Source of the DNA: Ryuthela nishihirai
Lineage: Eukaryota > Arthropoda > Arachnida > Araneae > Heptathelidae
Direction: 5' to 3'
Length of the DNA stretch: 64,000 nt
Assembly (NCBI GenBank): GCA_038380435.1
Contig: JAWZYU010000017.1
Coordinates: 22,877,283-22,941,282 of the forward strand
Positions 1-9,620 of the stretch are shown here, in pieces. The stretch's first letter is position 1. The number at the start of each line of letters is the position of its first letter. Below the pieces are notes generated by a model that made no database searches, was not told the DNA's origin, and saw only the letters and a list, made by a program, of their open reading frames with translations. Position numbers and translations under genes: made by a program.

Positions 1-238
1 TTATTTTTTGGACATGCTATATATTAAAATACAGAGAAACTAAATTTTTTTGATAATTTAGTTTTGATTTAATTATTTTATTACTCTAATTTTAATTAAT
101 AATTTTTTTCAAATTAATTTACTAGTACTTGGATCAAAAGAGTTTGAGAATATATGATGTTAAGTATATTATTACATTTTCTTACTGATAATATTTTGAA
201 GTAAATTTTCTTTTTCATAATGCTGTTTTGTATAACAG

Positions 239-330
239 AGGAAAAGTTTGCTTCTTTGATAAATGGAACAGCAAAACAAAAAATTACTGATTTCCTTAAT
301 GCAGAATATGAATTTGAAGAACTGTGTAAG
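239..330 (+). CDS. DNAH3-like: Dynein heavy chain exon 1 of window (tail)
   Basis: The exon follows a pyrimidine-rich acceptor ending ATAACAG and ends at AAG|GTAAGT. It reads EKFASLINGTAK, then a short acidic stretch ending FEELCK. The matching part of animal DNAH3/7/12 proteins also ends in a FEE block. Two bases (AG) precede the first full codon, so the upstream exon should end in phase 1. An alternative acceptor two bases downstream (exon from 241) would give phase 0, and sequence alone cannot decide. The stem here is weakly conserved; the call rests mainly on splice signals and phase continuity with exon 2. Confidence 0.72.
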
Positions 331-1578
331 GTAAGTTTGTAGTCATTAGTTAAACATATAGCTTATTAAACATAAGAAATTTCAATTTTGTGTATGTACA
401 GGGTGGCCATAATTAAAATTCTTCTATGCAGAGGCCTCTGTAATACCTAAGGAATGATTGAATTGCATTCACATTTAAAATCTACATGTTTTAAAGGATG
501 TGAAAATGAATCTGTAAATTGTAGTTAAAAGAAATTAAAAGGAGAGCTATGCACATTAACTAAGAGAGAGGTATTCAATGTATTTTAGTGGCATTTTTAA
601 ATACTTGAGTCAAACTTCCTCTCTGCTGGACCATTATTTAATAATTGAGGTAACACACAGATTGGAAAATAATGCATCATACTGACTAAGTGTATAAAAA
701 CTTAATAGCACAGCTCCATTTATAGATACAATTATCATTAACGATGAAAAAGTCATGTCTACAGCATAAAAATTTAATTTGGGACCTTTCGTACTATTTC
801 TGTGTAAGAGTAAACATGAACAGATTTAAATTGAATGCCAGTTCCCAAACACTTGAAAATATTAATACCCATTTACATATATTTGGTGAACTGTAGGTTT
901 GCATGTCTCTGCACTAAGATGATGCATGGAATTAACTAGACATGACACTTAACACTTTAAAGTGCTTGAAGGCATTGTAGTTTACAAGAGACCTTTTCTG
1001 CATAAGCTTTTACATTTTTGCTAAGAAAAAGTTTCCCTTTTAAAATTTTTTCAAATTAAACATGAAAATTTACAGATTTCTTTATGTACAATAATGTGAC
1101 CAATTTCTGTCAGCTTATTTCTTCATATTAAAATTCTACAGGTCTTTAAATTTTCATGTTGAACAAAAATTATGAATAATCTAGCAATTTAAGGATCAAT
1201 ATCTTGAAATATATTTTTGATGTTAATACTAGTCTTTTATTAGGTCCAAAATTATTTTGATGATCTCAGTATTAAAATTACAGTATTACTAAAGGGAATA
1301 GCTGAAATATTGAGAGCTGTTTCTGATCTTCTTGTCACCAGTTTCCATGACAGTTACAAAGCACCAGTCTATTTCTATTTCTAGTAAAAATTTCTACATC
1401 ATTGTTTTTAGTAAAATTAAATATTTGATTGATTAACAACTTCAAGATGAACAGTGTAAGGTTAGAAATGTTAGGCAGTATCGACAAATATTTTCACTCA
1501 AACAAATTCTTAAGGATTGTTTAGAGTTTCAAACTTGTAGTCATCTAGCCTTTGAGATTTTAAAATGGTTTTGTATTT
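331..1578. other. Intron 1, first part: nothing recognised
   Basis: AT-rich intron without a credible gene. A phrase at about 400 (CAGGGTGGCCATAATT) resembles the terminus of a DNA transposon, but I found no matching inverted end. Short inverted words at 1058-1075 and 1145-1165 are too weak to name. Confidence 0.5.
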
Positions 1579-1826
1579 GGGTTGGGTTGTTTTACCTTTG
1601 AGCAGCACTTTTATGCACACAGGCTAAATGGCCAGGTCACAATGACCCTGAGTGCTCAGAAAAGGTTGGGAGAAGGTAACTTACTGAACAGCTGTTAGGT
1701 GACAGATAGTAGCCTCACATCAAGGCCATCCAACATGTTCTTGAATGTGCACTGGGAATGGCTCTCCCAAACATGGGACCACAGCTTTACATCTCGTCCA
1801 ACAGAGGCTTCAGATGGAGCCCATCC
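1579..1826 (-). repeat. SINE-1 (tRNA-Thr-derived), 5'-truncated copy
   Basis: The left end shows the SINE-1 tail in reverse (GTTGGGTTGTTTTACC, then a GGCCAGGTCAC block), continuing to the CATCC...CCCATCC stretch. The tRNA-like head is missing. It matches the young complete copy at 34666-35056 but with many TG/CA changes where that copy has CG. It abuts a mariner scrap on its right. Confidence 0.75.
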
Positions 1827-1837
1827 AATGGAACATC

Positions 1838-2222
1838 AGATGCTCACAAAACCTGGCAAATTACTGCCTATCTAGAAGAGGAAAAGAAGTAAAAGAGCTA
1901 CCCCATCCTGTATATTCACCCAATCTTGCAACATGCGATTTTTGTTTGTTTCAAAAATTAAAAAGAAACTTGCTGGGAAGCCTTTTTCAAGGGTAATAAT
2001 TTCAAGGGGTAACCTTGCAAAATGTGTTCATTCAGAATTGTGGAATTCCTCAACAGGAGTACAACCAAGCATTCCAGAATTGACCTAGACATCTGCAACT
2101 TTGCATAGATGCTGGAGGGAACTACTTTGAAGGACAGTAAAAATTTTGTTGAGATAAGTGTAATTCTTTTTGTTCTGCAGATGCATGTCAAGCACTTTTT
2201 GAGCACCCTTCATAATCTTTCC
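1838..2222 (+). mobile_element. Mariner transposase C-terminal fragment
   Basis: The frame from about 1895 reads ELPHPVYSPNLATCDFCLF with KLKRNLLGSLF after it. This is the mariner signature Y-S-P-D-L-A-P-C-D-F/Y (last catalytic Asp, DD34D) followed by the conserved H-L-x-G-x-x-F. The remainder matches, in reverse, the left part of the 1.28-kb mariner at 51211-52489, and it ends in the same terminal sequence (CAGATGCATGTCAAG). The 5' two thirds are absent. Confidence 0.8.
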
Positions 2223-2289
2223 TGTCTGGTGAAATACTTTAGTAATTGGGAAGCCATTTTAGTAAATCAAATCTTATTCTCAGACCCCC

Positions 2290-2480
2290 TAAACTAAATT
2301 CTAGACCCCCCCAGAGGTTAAATTCTCAAATCATCCCCCAGACTAAATTCTCGATGTTTGTGTTGTTTTTCTACTGAAGTCCCACCATCCTCACAGACAT
2401 TCTGCTATGGCATATAAACTGACAGTCTCCTGTCACCTCTGTGGCAAGCAGCTGCTTGAGGAGGTATTTATTATTTCTTA
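2290..2480 (+). repeat. C-rich imperfect repeat plus headless SINE-2 copy
   Basis: Positions 2290-2345 hold three imperfect units of an AGACCCCC...TAAATTCTC pattern. From about 2350 follows the body and 3' end of SINE-2 (CCATCCTCACAGAC, GGCATATAAACTGACAG, GGCAAGCAGCTGCTTGAGG, then TATTTATT). The tRNA-like head seen at 58491 and 61833 is missing. Confidence 0.75.
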
Positions 2481-2529
2481 TTAATGCTTGCTTATATAGA
2501 GCTCATCTGGTTGCCTAAAATCTTGTGTG

Positions 2530-2800
2530 AGAATTTTAAACATATGGAGTGGCCTCAAGATCTCCCAACCTGTCCTATTGAGCATATCTGGAATGCCTTG
2601 GGGAGATAGATTTGTCAGTATCAGCCCCTTCCCAGAATATTCCATGATCTTAGGACAGCCCTTTGCACCAGTGGACTTTACTGTCTTCAGAATTGACTGG
2701 AGGCATTGTTGCCAATAAGAGGAAACATTGTGAGTCCTTCTTTAGTGTCAGGAGTGATCACACCCTTTATTAATTGAGTTTTGATGTACCTTCTTAGAGA
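2530..2800 (+). mobile_element. Tc1-like transposase C-terminal scrap
   Basis: Translation gives EWPQDLPTCPIEHIWNALG followed by degenerate sequence. This is the S-P-D-L-N-P-I-E-H-x-W-D-x-L-G motif carrying the catalytic Glu of Tc1 transposases, with two of its usual residues replaced. No termini were found. Confidence 0.65.
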
Positions 2801-3002
2801 CTTACTTTTGTACCTTTATGGTAGTCACTTAAATTATTAATCTTACAATCTTTGTTCTTATGCAGAATTGTAACCATACTACAAATTACCTATATATAAA
2901 TTTTACTTAAAATCCATAAAAGCTTATTTTTGCAATTTTACATTTTAACTTCTGCCCTTGTAATTTCAACATTAAATATTGCTTTGTGTAAGATATCAAC
3001 TT

Positions 3003-3760
3003 ATTGGCTTAGTTGATAATACACCAGGCTCATAATGTGATGTTCCCAGCTTCGAGTCCCAATGTGTCTGCATTGATATTTTTCTTTGCCAACCCTTACT
3101 CTGCTCTCAATGAAAAAGGGAACACCTACAGGCTTTTAAAACCATTGTACTTCAGATGAGATGTTAATCCATGGCCTCATGTATAGGAGAACCATATCCC
3201 ATGCACTTTAAAGAAATGATGGTTGGCCTTGTTGGGAAGTTTTCATCTGTCTCTTAAAAGATATTCATTTGGTCACTTTCCCCCACCCAAGACATTCGAT
3301 TTCTTGTGACCTGGCCATTTAGCCTATGGGGCTGAGGTTGGCTCAGTGAGTAGCATACCAGTCTCGTAATCTGCAATTCCCAGGTTTGAGTCCCATGTTT
3401 GCAAGCATTGAGATTTATCTCCACTAAACACCCACCCTGCCCTCAATCAGTAGCAGACACTGATGGGCTTAGAAAGGCTTCCCTCTGTCAGATGGGCCAT
3501 AAAGTCACAGTCCTGTCTGTGGAAGAGCCATACCCTGTGCATGTTAAATAACACACTGAATGGCCTTGATGGGAGACTGCCATCTGTCTCTTAACAGCTG
3601 TAGAGTGGATCCCTTCCCCCATCCTTCTCTGTATCTTCAGAGGCCTTGTGACCTGTCCATTTTTCCCATTGTATGCAAAAGAAATGCCACTCAGTGGTAA
3701 AACAACCCAACCCATTTAGCCCATTGTGTGCTCAGAGGTAAAACGGTCCAACTCAGCCTT
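3003..3760 (+). repeat. SINE-1 copy split by a second SINE-1
   Basis: Head with A box (TTGGCTTAGTTGATAATAC) and B box (CTTCGAGTCCC), then body to 3327, resuming at 3713 with the SINE-1 tail (ATTTAGCCCATTGTGTGC, GAGGTAAAACGGTCC). The split is the insertion of another copy of the same family at 3328-3712. Confidence 0.85.
3328..3712 (+). repeat. SINE-1 inserted in SINE-1
   Basis: Complete 385-bp element: tRNA-like head (TTGGCTCAGTGAGTAGCATAC, anticodon loop CTCGTAA, B box GGTTTGAGTCC), body and tail ending AAACAACCCAACC. It is flanked by CATTTAGCCTAT (3316-3327) and CATTTAGCCCAT (3713-3724), a 12-bp target-site duplication with one mismatch. Confidence 0.88.
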
Positions 3761-3906
3761 TTTGTTAGATATTCAATTTATCAAATGCTGAAATAAGCTT
3801 CAATTAATCATGTGTTTAATATTAAAATAACAACTTTGATAATAATATTTATTTAGAATGTTTTGCAAATTATTCATTTGATCTGTTTCTTGCAATATTT
3901 TTGCAG

Positions 3907-4085
3907 CTTGTAGTTGTCTACCGAGAAGTAGTTGATGATGTAAACAAATTGCTTGATATCCATGAACTTCCTATATTTTATGTAGAACTCACCCAACTAA
4001 GACAAGAGCTGTTAATTATTGCGAGTGATTTAGTTGATACCCTTACAGAGATTGCATGCAAAATTCATCGAGATGAGAATGAAAG
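3907..4085 (+). CDS. DNAH3-like: Dynein heavy chain exon 2 of window (tail)
   Basis: Acceptor TTTTTGCAG and donor AG|GTATTT. The exon encodes LVVVYREVVDDVNKLLD, then a run rich in Leu, Glu and Asp ending KIHRDENE, and stops two bases into a codon. The predicted helical, coiled-coil-like composition and the length match the tail segment of inner-arm dyneins, in which a YR pair follows the preceding FEE block and a long helix leads to an N-E-R-L-C-like junction. The next exon starts with the single base needed to complete the codon and continues LCEAY, which supports the pairing. Confidence 0.82.
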
Positions 4086-4184
4086 GTATTTTTTTTTTCA
4101 TATTTTTGTTCCTTTTTCATTCCATACCTTATTTTAATGTCTATGTCACATAGTTTTTAAATTTAATTATCTTGTTCTTTAGGC

Positions 4185-4437
4185 CAGTGGTTCTCAACCT
4201 TTTATGCTTCACATGCTCCCTGGAAATGTGTATGTAACTGGTGTACCCCTTGTATAGATAGATAAGATTATAGTTATAGTAATAACAATGGGAATAAAAT
4301 AAAACATATATATATATAACATATATCTAGCGAATTTTGAGCTCTCACAGCATACCCCAAAAATTTTTACCAAAAATTTTTACCAATGTGGGGTATGCAT
4401 ACCCAAGGGGTATGCATACCCCACATTGAGAACCCTA
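4185..4437. mobile_element. hAT-type MITE
   Basis: Left end CAGTGGTTCTCAACCTTTT; the right end reads back TAGGGTTCTCAATGTGGG. CAGNGGTTCTCAACC is the well-known terminus of many animal hAT non-autonomous elements. Flanks are CTTTAGGC and CTTTAGGT, an 8-bp duplication with one difference, as expected for hAT. It is 253 bp, contains no coding sequence, and has an internal palindrome GGGTATGCATACCC repeated twice near the right end. Confidence 0.85.
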
Positions 4438-4944
4438 CTTTAGGTAATAAACAAAAATGAAATCATCACAATCAATTTTTTCATTGTTTCATTGTTTCAT
4501 ATTTGTTCACTACAATCAATTAACCATGATTGTGTGATAGGATACTTCTACTGTAAATTATTATAAGATCTGTGAAAAGGAATATACTTTAGTAGGAAAA
4601 AGAATACAAATATTTACTTTCCATACTTACTCAAAAGCAAGACAATTGTTTTTCCTGATTCAATATTTTAGAAATATGGAATTATTTTAAATTAAAATAT
4701 TAGGCAAATGCAACTGATTGTCTTCTTTTTTTAGTTTGTTAGTCAGTCACTGTAGCAACAGACAATGGAATGGAGAGATAGGAAGCTTTTTTGAAAGTTT
4801 TGAAAGAGAAATTAAATAAGATATAAAATGATGAATCATCTTCATTTCTTGTTTCAAATTACTATATAATTCCTAAAAAAGTAATAAGAAGTATGGTATC
4901 TTGTATTTATCGAAATGCGATAATTTATTTATTGACTATCCTTG
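4438..4944. other. Intron 2 stretch: nothing recognised
   Basis: AT-rich sequence between the hAT-type MITE and the next SINE, with no open frame or repeat I can name. Confidence 0.5.
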
Positions 4945-5315
4945 CTTGGGTTGTTTCTTAGTTGTTTTACCTCTGAGTTGCACTGTTTTGCATACAGTGG
5001 GCTGAATATCCATGTTATAAGGACTGCAAAGTCTCAGAGAAGGCTGGGGAAGGGGATATGGACATCTTCCATAAAGCCTATCCATACTGTTCTTTAATGA
5101 GCACAGGGTATGTCTCTCCTGCACATGAGGCTGTGGCATAATGCCCCATCCAATGGATGGCAGTCTTTCCAAGCTCATTGATGTCTCCTTTCTCACCAAG
5201 GGTAGAATGGGAGTTAGCAGAGAAAATTCTCAAAGCAAGTACATTTGGGACTTGAACCTGGGAACTGCAGATTATGAGCCTGGTGCACTACTGACTGAGC
5301 CAACCATCACCCAAA
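4945..5315 (-). repeat. SINE-1, complete reverse copy
   Basis: Tail at left (GGTTGTTTCTTAGTTGTTTTACC), body, then in reverse the B box (GGGACTTGAACCTGGGA) and A box (CTGACTGAGCCA) of the tRNA-like head. Strongly CpG-depleted, so old. Confidence 0.85.
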
Positions 5316-5324
5316 TCATCTGGT

Positions 5325-5480
5325 AGCCAAATGGTTAGTGTACTAGATAGCAGATCAAAGGGATCTGGATTCAATGAGAAAGCGGACACTGATAAACTTG
5401 GAAATGCTGCTGTCTGTTGGATGGGACATTAAGCTGTGATCCTGTGTACAGGAGAGTATACCCTGTGCACAACTTTTTTA
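5325..5480 (+). repeat. Chimeric SINE: SINE-2 head on SINE-1 body
   Basis: The head (AGCCAAATGGTTAGTGTAC ... GGGATCTGGATTCAA) matches the SINE-2 head seen at 61850 and 63950, not the SINE-1 head. From about 5385 the sequence is SINE-1 body (GACACTGATAAACTTGG, GGATGGGACATTAAGC, ACCCTGTGCAC). The SINE-1 tail is cut off by the LINE that begins at 5495. Confidence 0.7.
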
Positions 5481-5497
5481 ATTGCACAGAGTAAGTG

Positions 5498-6071
5498 CAT
5501 TAATGAAAGGTTTCTTACAGCAAAATTTCAGACAAGCATTAAAGACTTGAATGTTATCTGCTGTTATGCCCCAACTGAGGATGCTGATAAGGATAAGAAG
5601 GATAGGTTTTACGGACAACTTCAGGATATTTTGAATTTTGTCAAGAAAGGAGATATTACCCTTGTTCTAGGTGACTTCAATGCCAAAATTGGTACTGACT
5701 ATAACGTTTGGGGAGGTGTGATAGTCCCTTTTGGTACTGGTAGCTGCAATGGCAATGGGCATCTCCTACAATTAAGTAAACTCAATGGTTTCAGAATAAC
5801 CAACACTTATTACAAACACTGTGACATACATAAGTACACATGGGTTTCTCCTGATGGACTGTATAAGAATATGATTGATTACATATTAATTAACAGCAAA
5901 TGGGCTAGTTCTGTTAGGAATACCAGGTCATATAGGGGAGCTGAAATTGGATCTGACCATTATCTTGTTAAAAGTGTCTTGCAACTTAGACTTAAAAAGT
6001 GTTGTGCTAGGGTTAAAAAATTTACCTTTAATACTGAAGCTCTGAAAGACCCAGTTATAGCCAAAGCCTAA
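5498..6071 (+). pseudogene. LINE-A copy 1 endonuclease domain
   Basis: Open frame to a stop at 6069-6071. Motifs in order: CINERFLTAKF, CCYAPTEDAD, LVLGDFNAKIG (catalytic D and N), YTWVSPDGLYKNMIDYIL, and GSDHYLV (catalytic D-H pair). These are the C-terminal motifs of apurinic-type endonucleases, which nick the target DNA. The N-terminal motifs (W-N-V-R-T-L, L-Q-E-T-R-W) present in copy 2 are lost by 5' truncation. A second short frame, 6108-6326, continues the linker to the reverse transcriptase after the stop. Confidence 0.88.
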
Positions 6072-6435
6072 CATGATAGGTTACTTAGTCATTATGACAG
6101 TCATGGTATGCTTACTACTGAAGTTGAGGAAGAATGGGATCATTTTAAACAGGCTTTTTTGGACACTAACAGTACTCTTTTAGGAAAAAAGGAGCAGAAG
6201 AGGCAGAATTATCTGAGTGATAAGGCACTTGAGCTTATTTCGGAAAGAAAGAACTGCAGGAATGTCCTTAATCAATACCCTACTAGTACTAATAGAAAGC
6301 ATTACAGAGCACTTATAAACGTGTAAAAGATCAGTTAGCTGTTGATAAGAATCTTTGGCTTGATGGTTTGGCTGACAAAGCCGAGGAAGCAGTTAGCAGC
6401 ACAACAGCAGAGAGCTGTACCAGATAGTTAATGTT

Positions 6436-7383
6436 TTGTGTGGTAGAAAACGGACAGGTATACAGGGATTGAAGTATAAACAAGGTAAGGTTATAGAAGG
6501 TGAGGATTCTGTCATGGCTAGGTGGGCTGAGCATTTCAGTGATATTCTAAACAATGCGGTTAGTTCTATTCCCATTGTTTGCAATGATGATAGATGCATT
6601 GGTGGCTTTAATGTTGGCCCTATAACACAATCTGAAGTTATTTTGGCTGTTTCTAAACTTAAACTTCATAAATCCCCAGGGGTAGATGAAATCACTACGG
6701 AAATGCTTAGAGTTGGTATTGTTTCTGTTACCACTTGGATGACTAAAATTTTGAATATCTTTCATGATAAAGGCATGGTTCCTAAGGATTTTACCAGAGC
6801 TATTGTTATCCCTATTTTTAAAAAAGGTGATTGCAGTTCTTGTGATAACTATAGTGGTATCAGCCTACTCTCTGTTCCAGGTAAAGTTCTTTGCATGATT
6901 GTGCTAAATACAATTAAGAATCTAGTTGACAGGCAATTGTGTGATGATAGATGTGGATGCAAAAGTGGTAGGGGATCTGTGGATAAGATATTTTCACTTA
7001 GGCAGATTCTTGAGAAAAGTTTAGAGTTTCAGAAACCTTTGGTTTCTGGCTTTGTTGATTTCAAAAAGGCTTTCGATTCTGTTGATCATCATAATTTGTG
7101 GTTGATTGTGAGATCATATGGTATACCAGACAAGTTAGTTAACATAATGAAAGCTCTCTATAATAACACTGAGTCGTGTGTGAGCGTTGGTAAGTCTTGT
7201 AGCAATTGGTTTAGCATTACTTCTGGTGTTCGACAAGGGTGCATTTTTTCTCCTTTTCTCTTTAGTTTGGTTATTGATTATGTTATGCGAAATTCACTTC
7301 CAGGGAAAGATTTTGGCTTTAAATGGGCTGGAGATATGAAAATTTCTGATTTGCCCTTTTGGCAAATGATGTTGATGAGATGA
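6436..7383 (+). pseudogene. LINE-A copy 1 reverse transcriptase domain
   Basis: Contains LHKSPGVDEITTEML, RAIVIPIFKKGD, NYSGISLLSVPGKVL, the motif A region FVDFKKAFDSVDH and motif B region SGVRQGC-F-SPFLFSLVIDY. The catalytic Y-A-D-D box is missing: after ISDL the sequence jumps to the downstream LANDVDEM segment, which continues in another frame from 7359. That deletion removes the active-site Asp pair, so this domain cannot polymerise. Confidence 0.9.
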
Positions 7384-8108
7384 ACTCTTTCATTCGAGCT
7401 GTTTATGAGACTGGTAGTAGAGTAGGTTTGGTTATAAACAGAGAGAAAACTAAAGTGATGAAAATTAGTCAGGCAGGTTGTGATTCAGTTCATCTGAATG
7501 GTTGCAGTCTTGAGCAGGTGTCACAGTTTAATTACCTTGGGAGCTATGTAACAGAGACTGGTGATTTGCGGCATGAGATTAACAGACGAATAGGGATTGC
7601 TGCCGGGACTTTTAAGAATCTATGGAGAGTGTGGAGAAATAGGCGTATACACTTAAAGACTAAAATTAGACTGTATAATAGTTTGGTTCTTTCTAGGGTT
7701 AGTTATGCTAGTGAAACTTGGACACTTAGTAAACAAAATAACAGGAAACTAGATGCTTTTGATTCTAGATGCTTATGTAGTATTTTGGGCATTAGGTGGT
7801 TCAACTTTGTAACTAATGATGAGGTTAGGCAATGGAGTCGGCAACCTCCTTTAAGCAGCATATTGTGCAGAGAGAAACTCTGTTGGTTTGACCATGTTGC
7901 CTGTATGAATAATTATAGATTGGTGAATAGAGTTATGAACAGTGTACCTAAAAGCCTCAGAAAGAGGGGGAGACCTAGGATGCAGTGGACAGACAATGTC
8001 AAACAGGACCTTGTTAGAATTGGTGTGCAGTGGCCAGATGCAAAAGATGTGGCTCAGGACAGATATGCTTGGAGAACTAAATTGCATGGTCTGGTTGGAC
8101 CTCTGTAA
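7359..8108 (+). pseudogene. LINE-A copy 1 C-terminal domain
   Basis: This follows the reverse transcriptase in a new frame. It contains NREKTKVMKI, FNYLGSYVTETGD, RIGIAAGTFKNLWR, LYNSLVLSRVSYASETWTL, RCLCSILGIRW and the thumb-distal block KRGRPRMQWTDNVKQDL with WR near the end. This R-G-R-P-R-x-x-W-x-D-x-V block closes many AP-endonuclease LINE proteins. Stop at 8106-8108, then a short 3' region of about 30 bp and the GAT tail. Confidence 0.88.
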
Positions 8109-8140
8109 AAGAGGATGAGAAGCTTGAGGATGATGATGAT

Positions 8141-8330
8141 GCTCTCCTGTACGTGGGACCTCAGTGTAATGTTCCATCCGACAGACAGCAGCTCCCATGT
8201 CTCTTAATAGTTGTTCAGTAAATTCCCTTCTCCTAGACCTTCTCTGAGCCCTTTGGGTCATTGTATTGTGGCCATTTAGCTCATTGTGTGCAAAAAAGTT
8301 CCACTCAGAGGTAAAACAACCCAACAACAA
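8141..8330. repeat. SINE-1 pieces: inverted block plus tail
   Basis: 8141-8193 is SINE-1 body in reverse (CTCTCCTGTACGTGGGACC, GTTCCATCCGACAGACAGC). 8194-8330 is SINE-1 in forward orientation from the CATGTCTCTTAATAG region to the tail GAGGTAAAACAACCCAAC. The forward tail complements the chimeric head at 5325-5480. Confidence 0.75.
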
Positions 8331-8402
8331 CCTATGTTTGAGCCCCAGATAAGATATCAATGTTATTTTCTTTTGTTGTGTTTTTGCTGGTCTCCTTTCT
8401 TC
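8331..8402 (+). repeat. SINE-2 fragment
   Basis: B box-like GTTTGAGCCCCAGATAAG followed by the T-rich SINE-2 segment (TTTTTGCTG), about 70 bp. The rest is missing. Confidence 0.5.
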
Positions 8403-8585
8403 ACAATTTGACACACAATACAAGCTTTCATTACAAACTATGTTGTTTCATATGTAATATCTTTCATGCTTGAAATCCGTTCCCCCTCAAATGCTAATTG
8501 GACTGCATAAGATCATAGACTATTTTCTTCATTTTATATATAGAGAATAGTAGAAATTATTTTTGAAAATAAATTCCTCCTTTGA

Positions 8586-9620
8586 GCAGATACAGTGGAG
8601 TTACATCATACACACATTTAACTTATGTAATTCAGCTTAATGCACTCAGTAAAAAAGGGGAAAAATAACAATTGAAATACCGCAGGTAATTCCATCTTCC
8701 ATTCTGCTCAATGAGAGGTCCCAAAGTGAGCGTGAGATGGGAGATGTGAATCTGCTTTTTCCTCATTCGATCTCAGTTCCTATGTGCTTCTCATAGTATG
8801 AGCATCTTGCCATATGTGATTCAGTGGTCAGAGAACACCTGACATGTTATCAGGAGGTCGTGGGTTCAGATCCCACCTGGCTAAAGATAATTTTTTCTCT
8901 ATACCTTTTCATCATATCAATAAATACAGCATAATAGTGTAAATTACCCACTAAAGATACTTATTTTCGTACAACATGGCCTCTAAATGCAAGCCAACTA
9001 CTTTATCTGGTGCTCAATCAAAAAATAGATATCTGTTCCAATTCTGGAGGAAAAACTGGCAGTGTTGGACTTATTGACAGATGGTATGCTGATCACCAGT
9101 GTGGCACATAAATATGGCCACAATGAATGTAGCATCTGTGCCATCAAGATTCAAGAGAGAGAAATTTGTCAAGTGTTCCATCCAATAACTGCTAAAGTGA
9201 TGAGTCAAGTGCATGATAAGACTTTAATGAAGACTGAAAAGGCATTAAACATATGGTTGGAAGATATTAACCATAAGCATTTAGCTATCGATGGCAACAC
9301 TGTGGTAAAAGGCTCTTAGCTCTTCGCTGTTCAAACCTACCTCCATGGTTCAAACCTCCCAATGAAGAGTGACAGCCTTTTGATGAGAAGGAATTCAAAG
9401 CCAACCATTCATTCCTCTGTCTCTATCTCTCTTGTGTAATTAAAAATACTGTGAAATTATATTTTGCACATGTAGTCTTTATTATGTACTGTACAATACT
9501 GTATACATTATACATTTATACATACAGTATTACTGTGCAAGGTTGAATACACAAAACTATGTGTACTGTACTTTATGGGTGATTTAATAGATTTTCAAGA
9601 GTAATTTTGATTATATGTAG
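8586..9620 (+). mobile_element. Tigger-like (pogo) element with internal deletion
   Basis: Translation of 9062-9319 gives VLDLLTDGMLITSVAHKYG, then STICAIK-like sequence, TAKVMSQVHDKTLMKTEKAL, and NIWLEDINHKHLAIDG. This is the N-terminal DNA-binding part of Tigger transposases (HTH plus CENP-B-type domain). A frame upstream (near 8977) begins MASKCKPTTLSGAQSKNR. The catalytic DDE domain is absent: after the CENP-B domain the sequence passes into a TGTACTGTACAATACTG-rich 3' region. The left end near 8586 is approximate (ACAGTGGAGTTACATC) and the right end is uncertain. Confidence 0.72.
8810..8890 (+). repeat. tRNA-derived sequence, third type
   Basis: A box GATTCAGTGGTCAGAGAAC, an anticodon-like stem-loop CCTGA-CATGTTA-TCAGG, and a perfect T stem GTGGG-TTCAGAT-CCCAC containing the B box. 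The acceptor arms do not pair and base 33 of the anticodon loop is not T, so it is a tRNA pseudogene or SINE head, not an active tRNA. It is the only copy in the window and lies inside the Tigger remnant. Confidence 0.6.

Larger units (their letters stand above)
5495..8141 (+). mobile_element. RTE-like LINE-A copy 1, 5'-truncated
   Basis: The longest copy of the main LINE family here. It holds the C-terminal two thirds of an AP endonuclease, the reverse transcriptase and the C-terminal domain, and ends in a GATGATGATGATG tail after AGCTTGAGGAT. The tail of GAT units and the endonuclease phrasing (YAPTED, LGDFNAKIG, SPDG-Y-N-IDYILINSKW) suggest the RTE group of non-LTR elements. Several frameshifts and stops make it inactive. 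It lies between two halves of a SINE and is in the same orientation as the dynein gene. Confidence 0.9.

Noticed and set aside
7851..8423. 190-residue reverse frame
   Set aside because: It is antisense to the LINE-A C-terminal domain and SINE pieces. No family resemblance.
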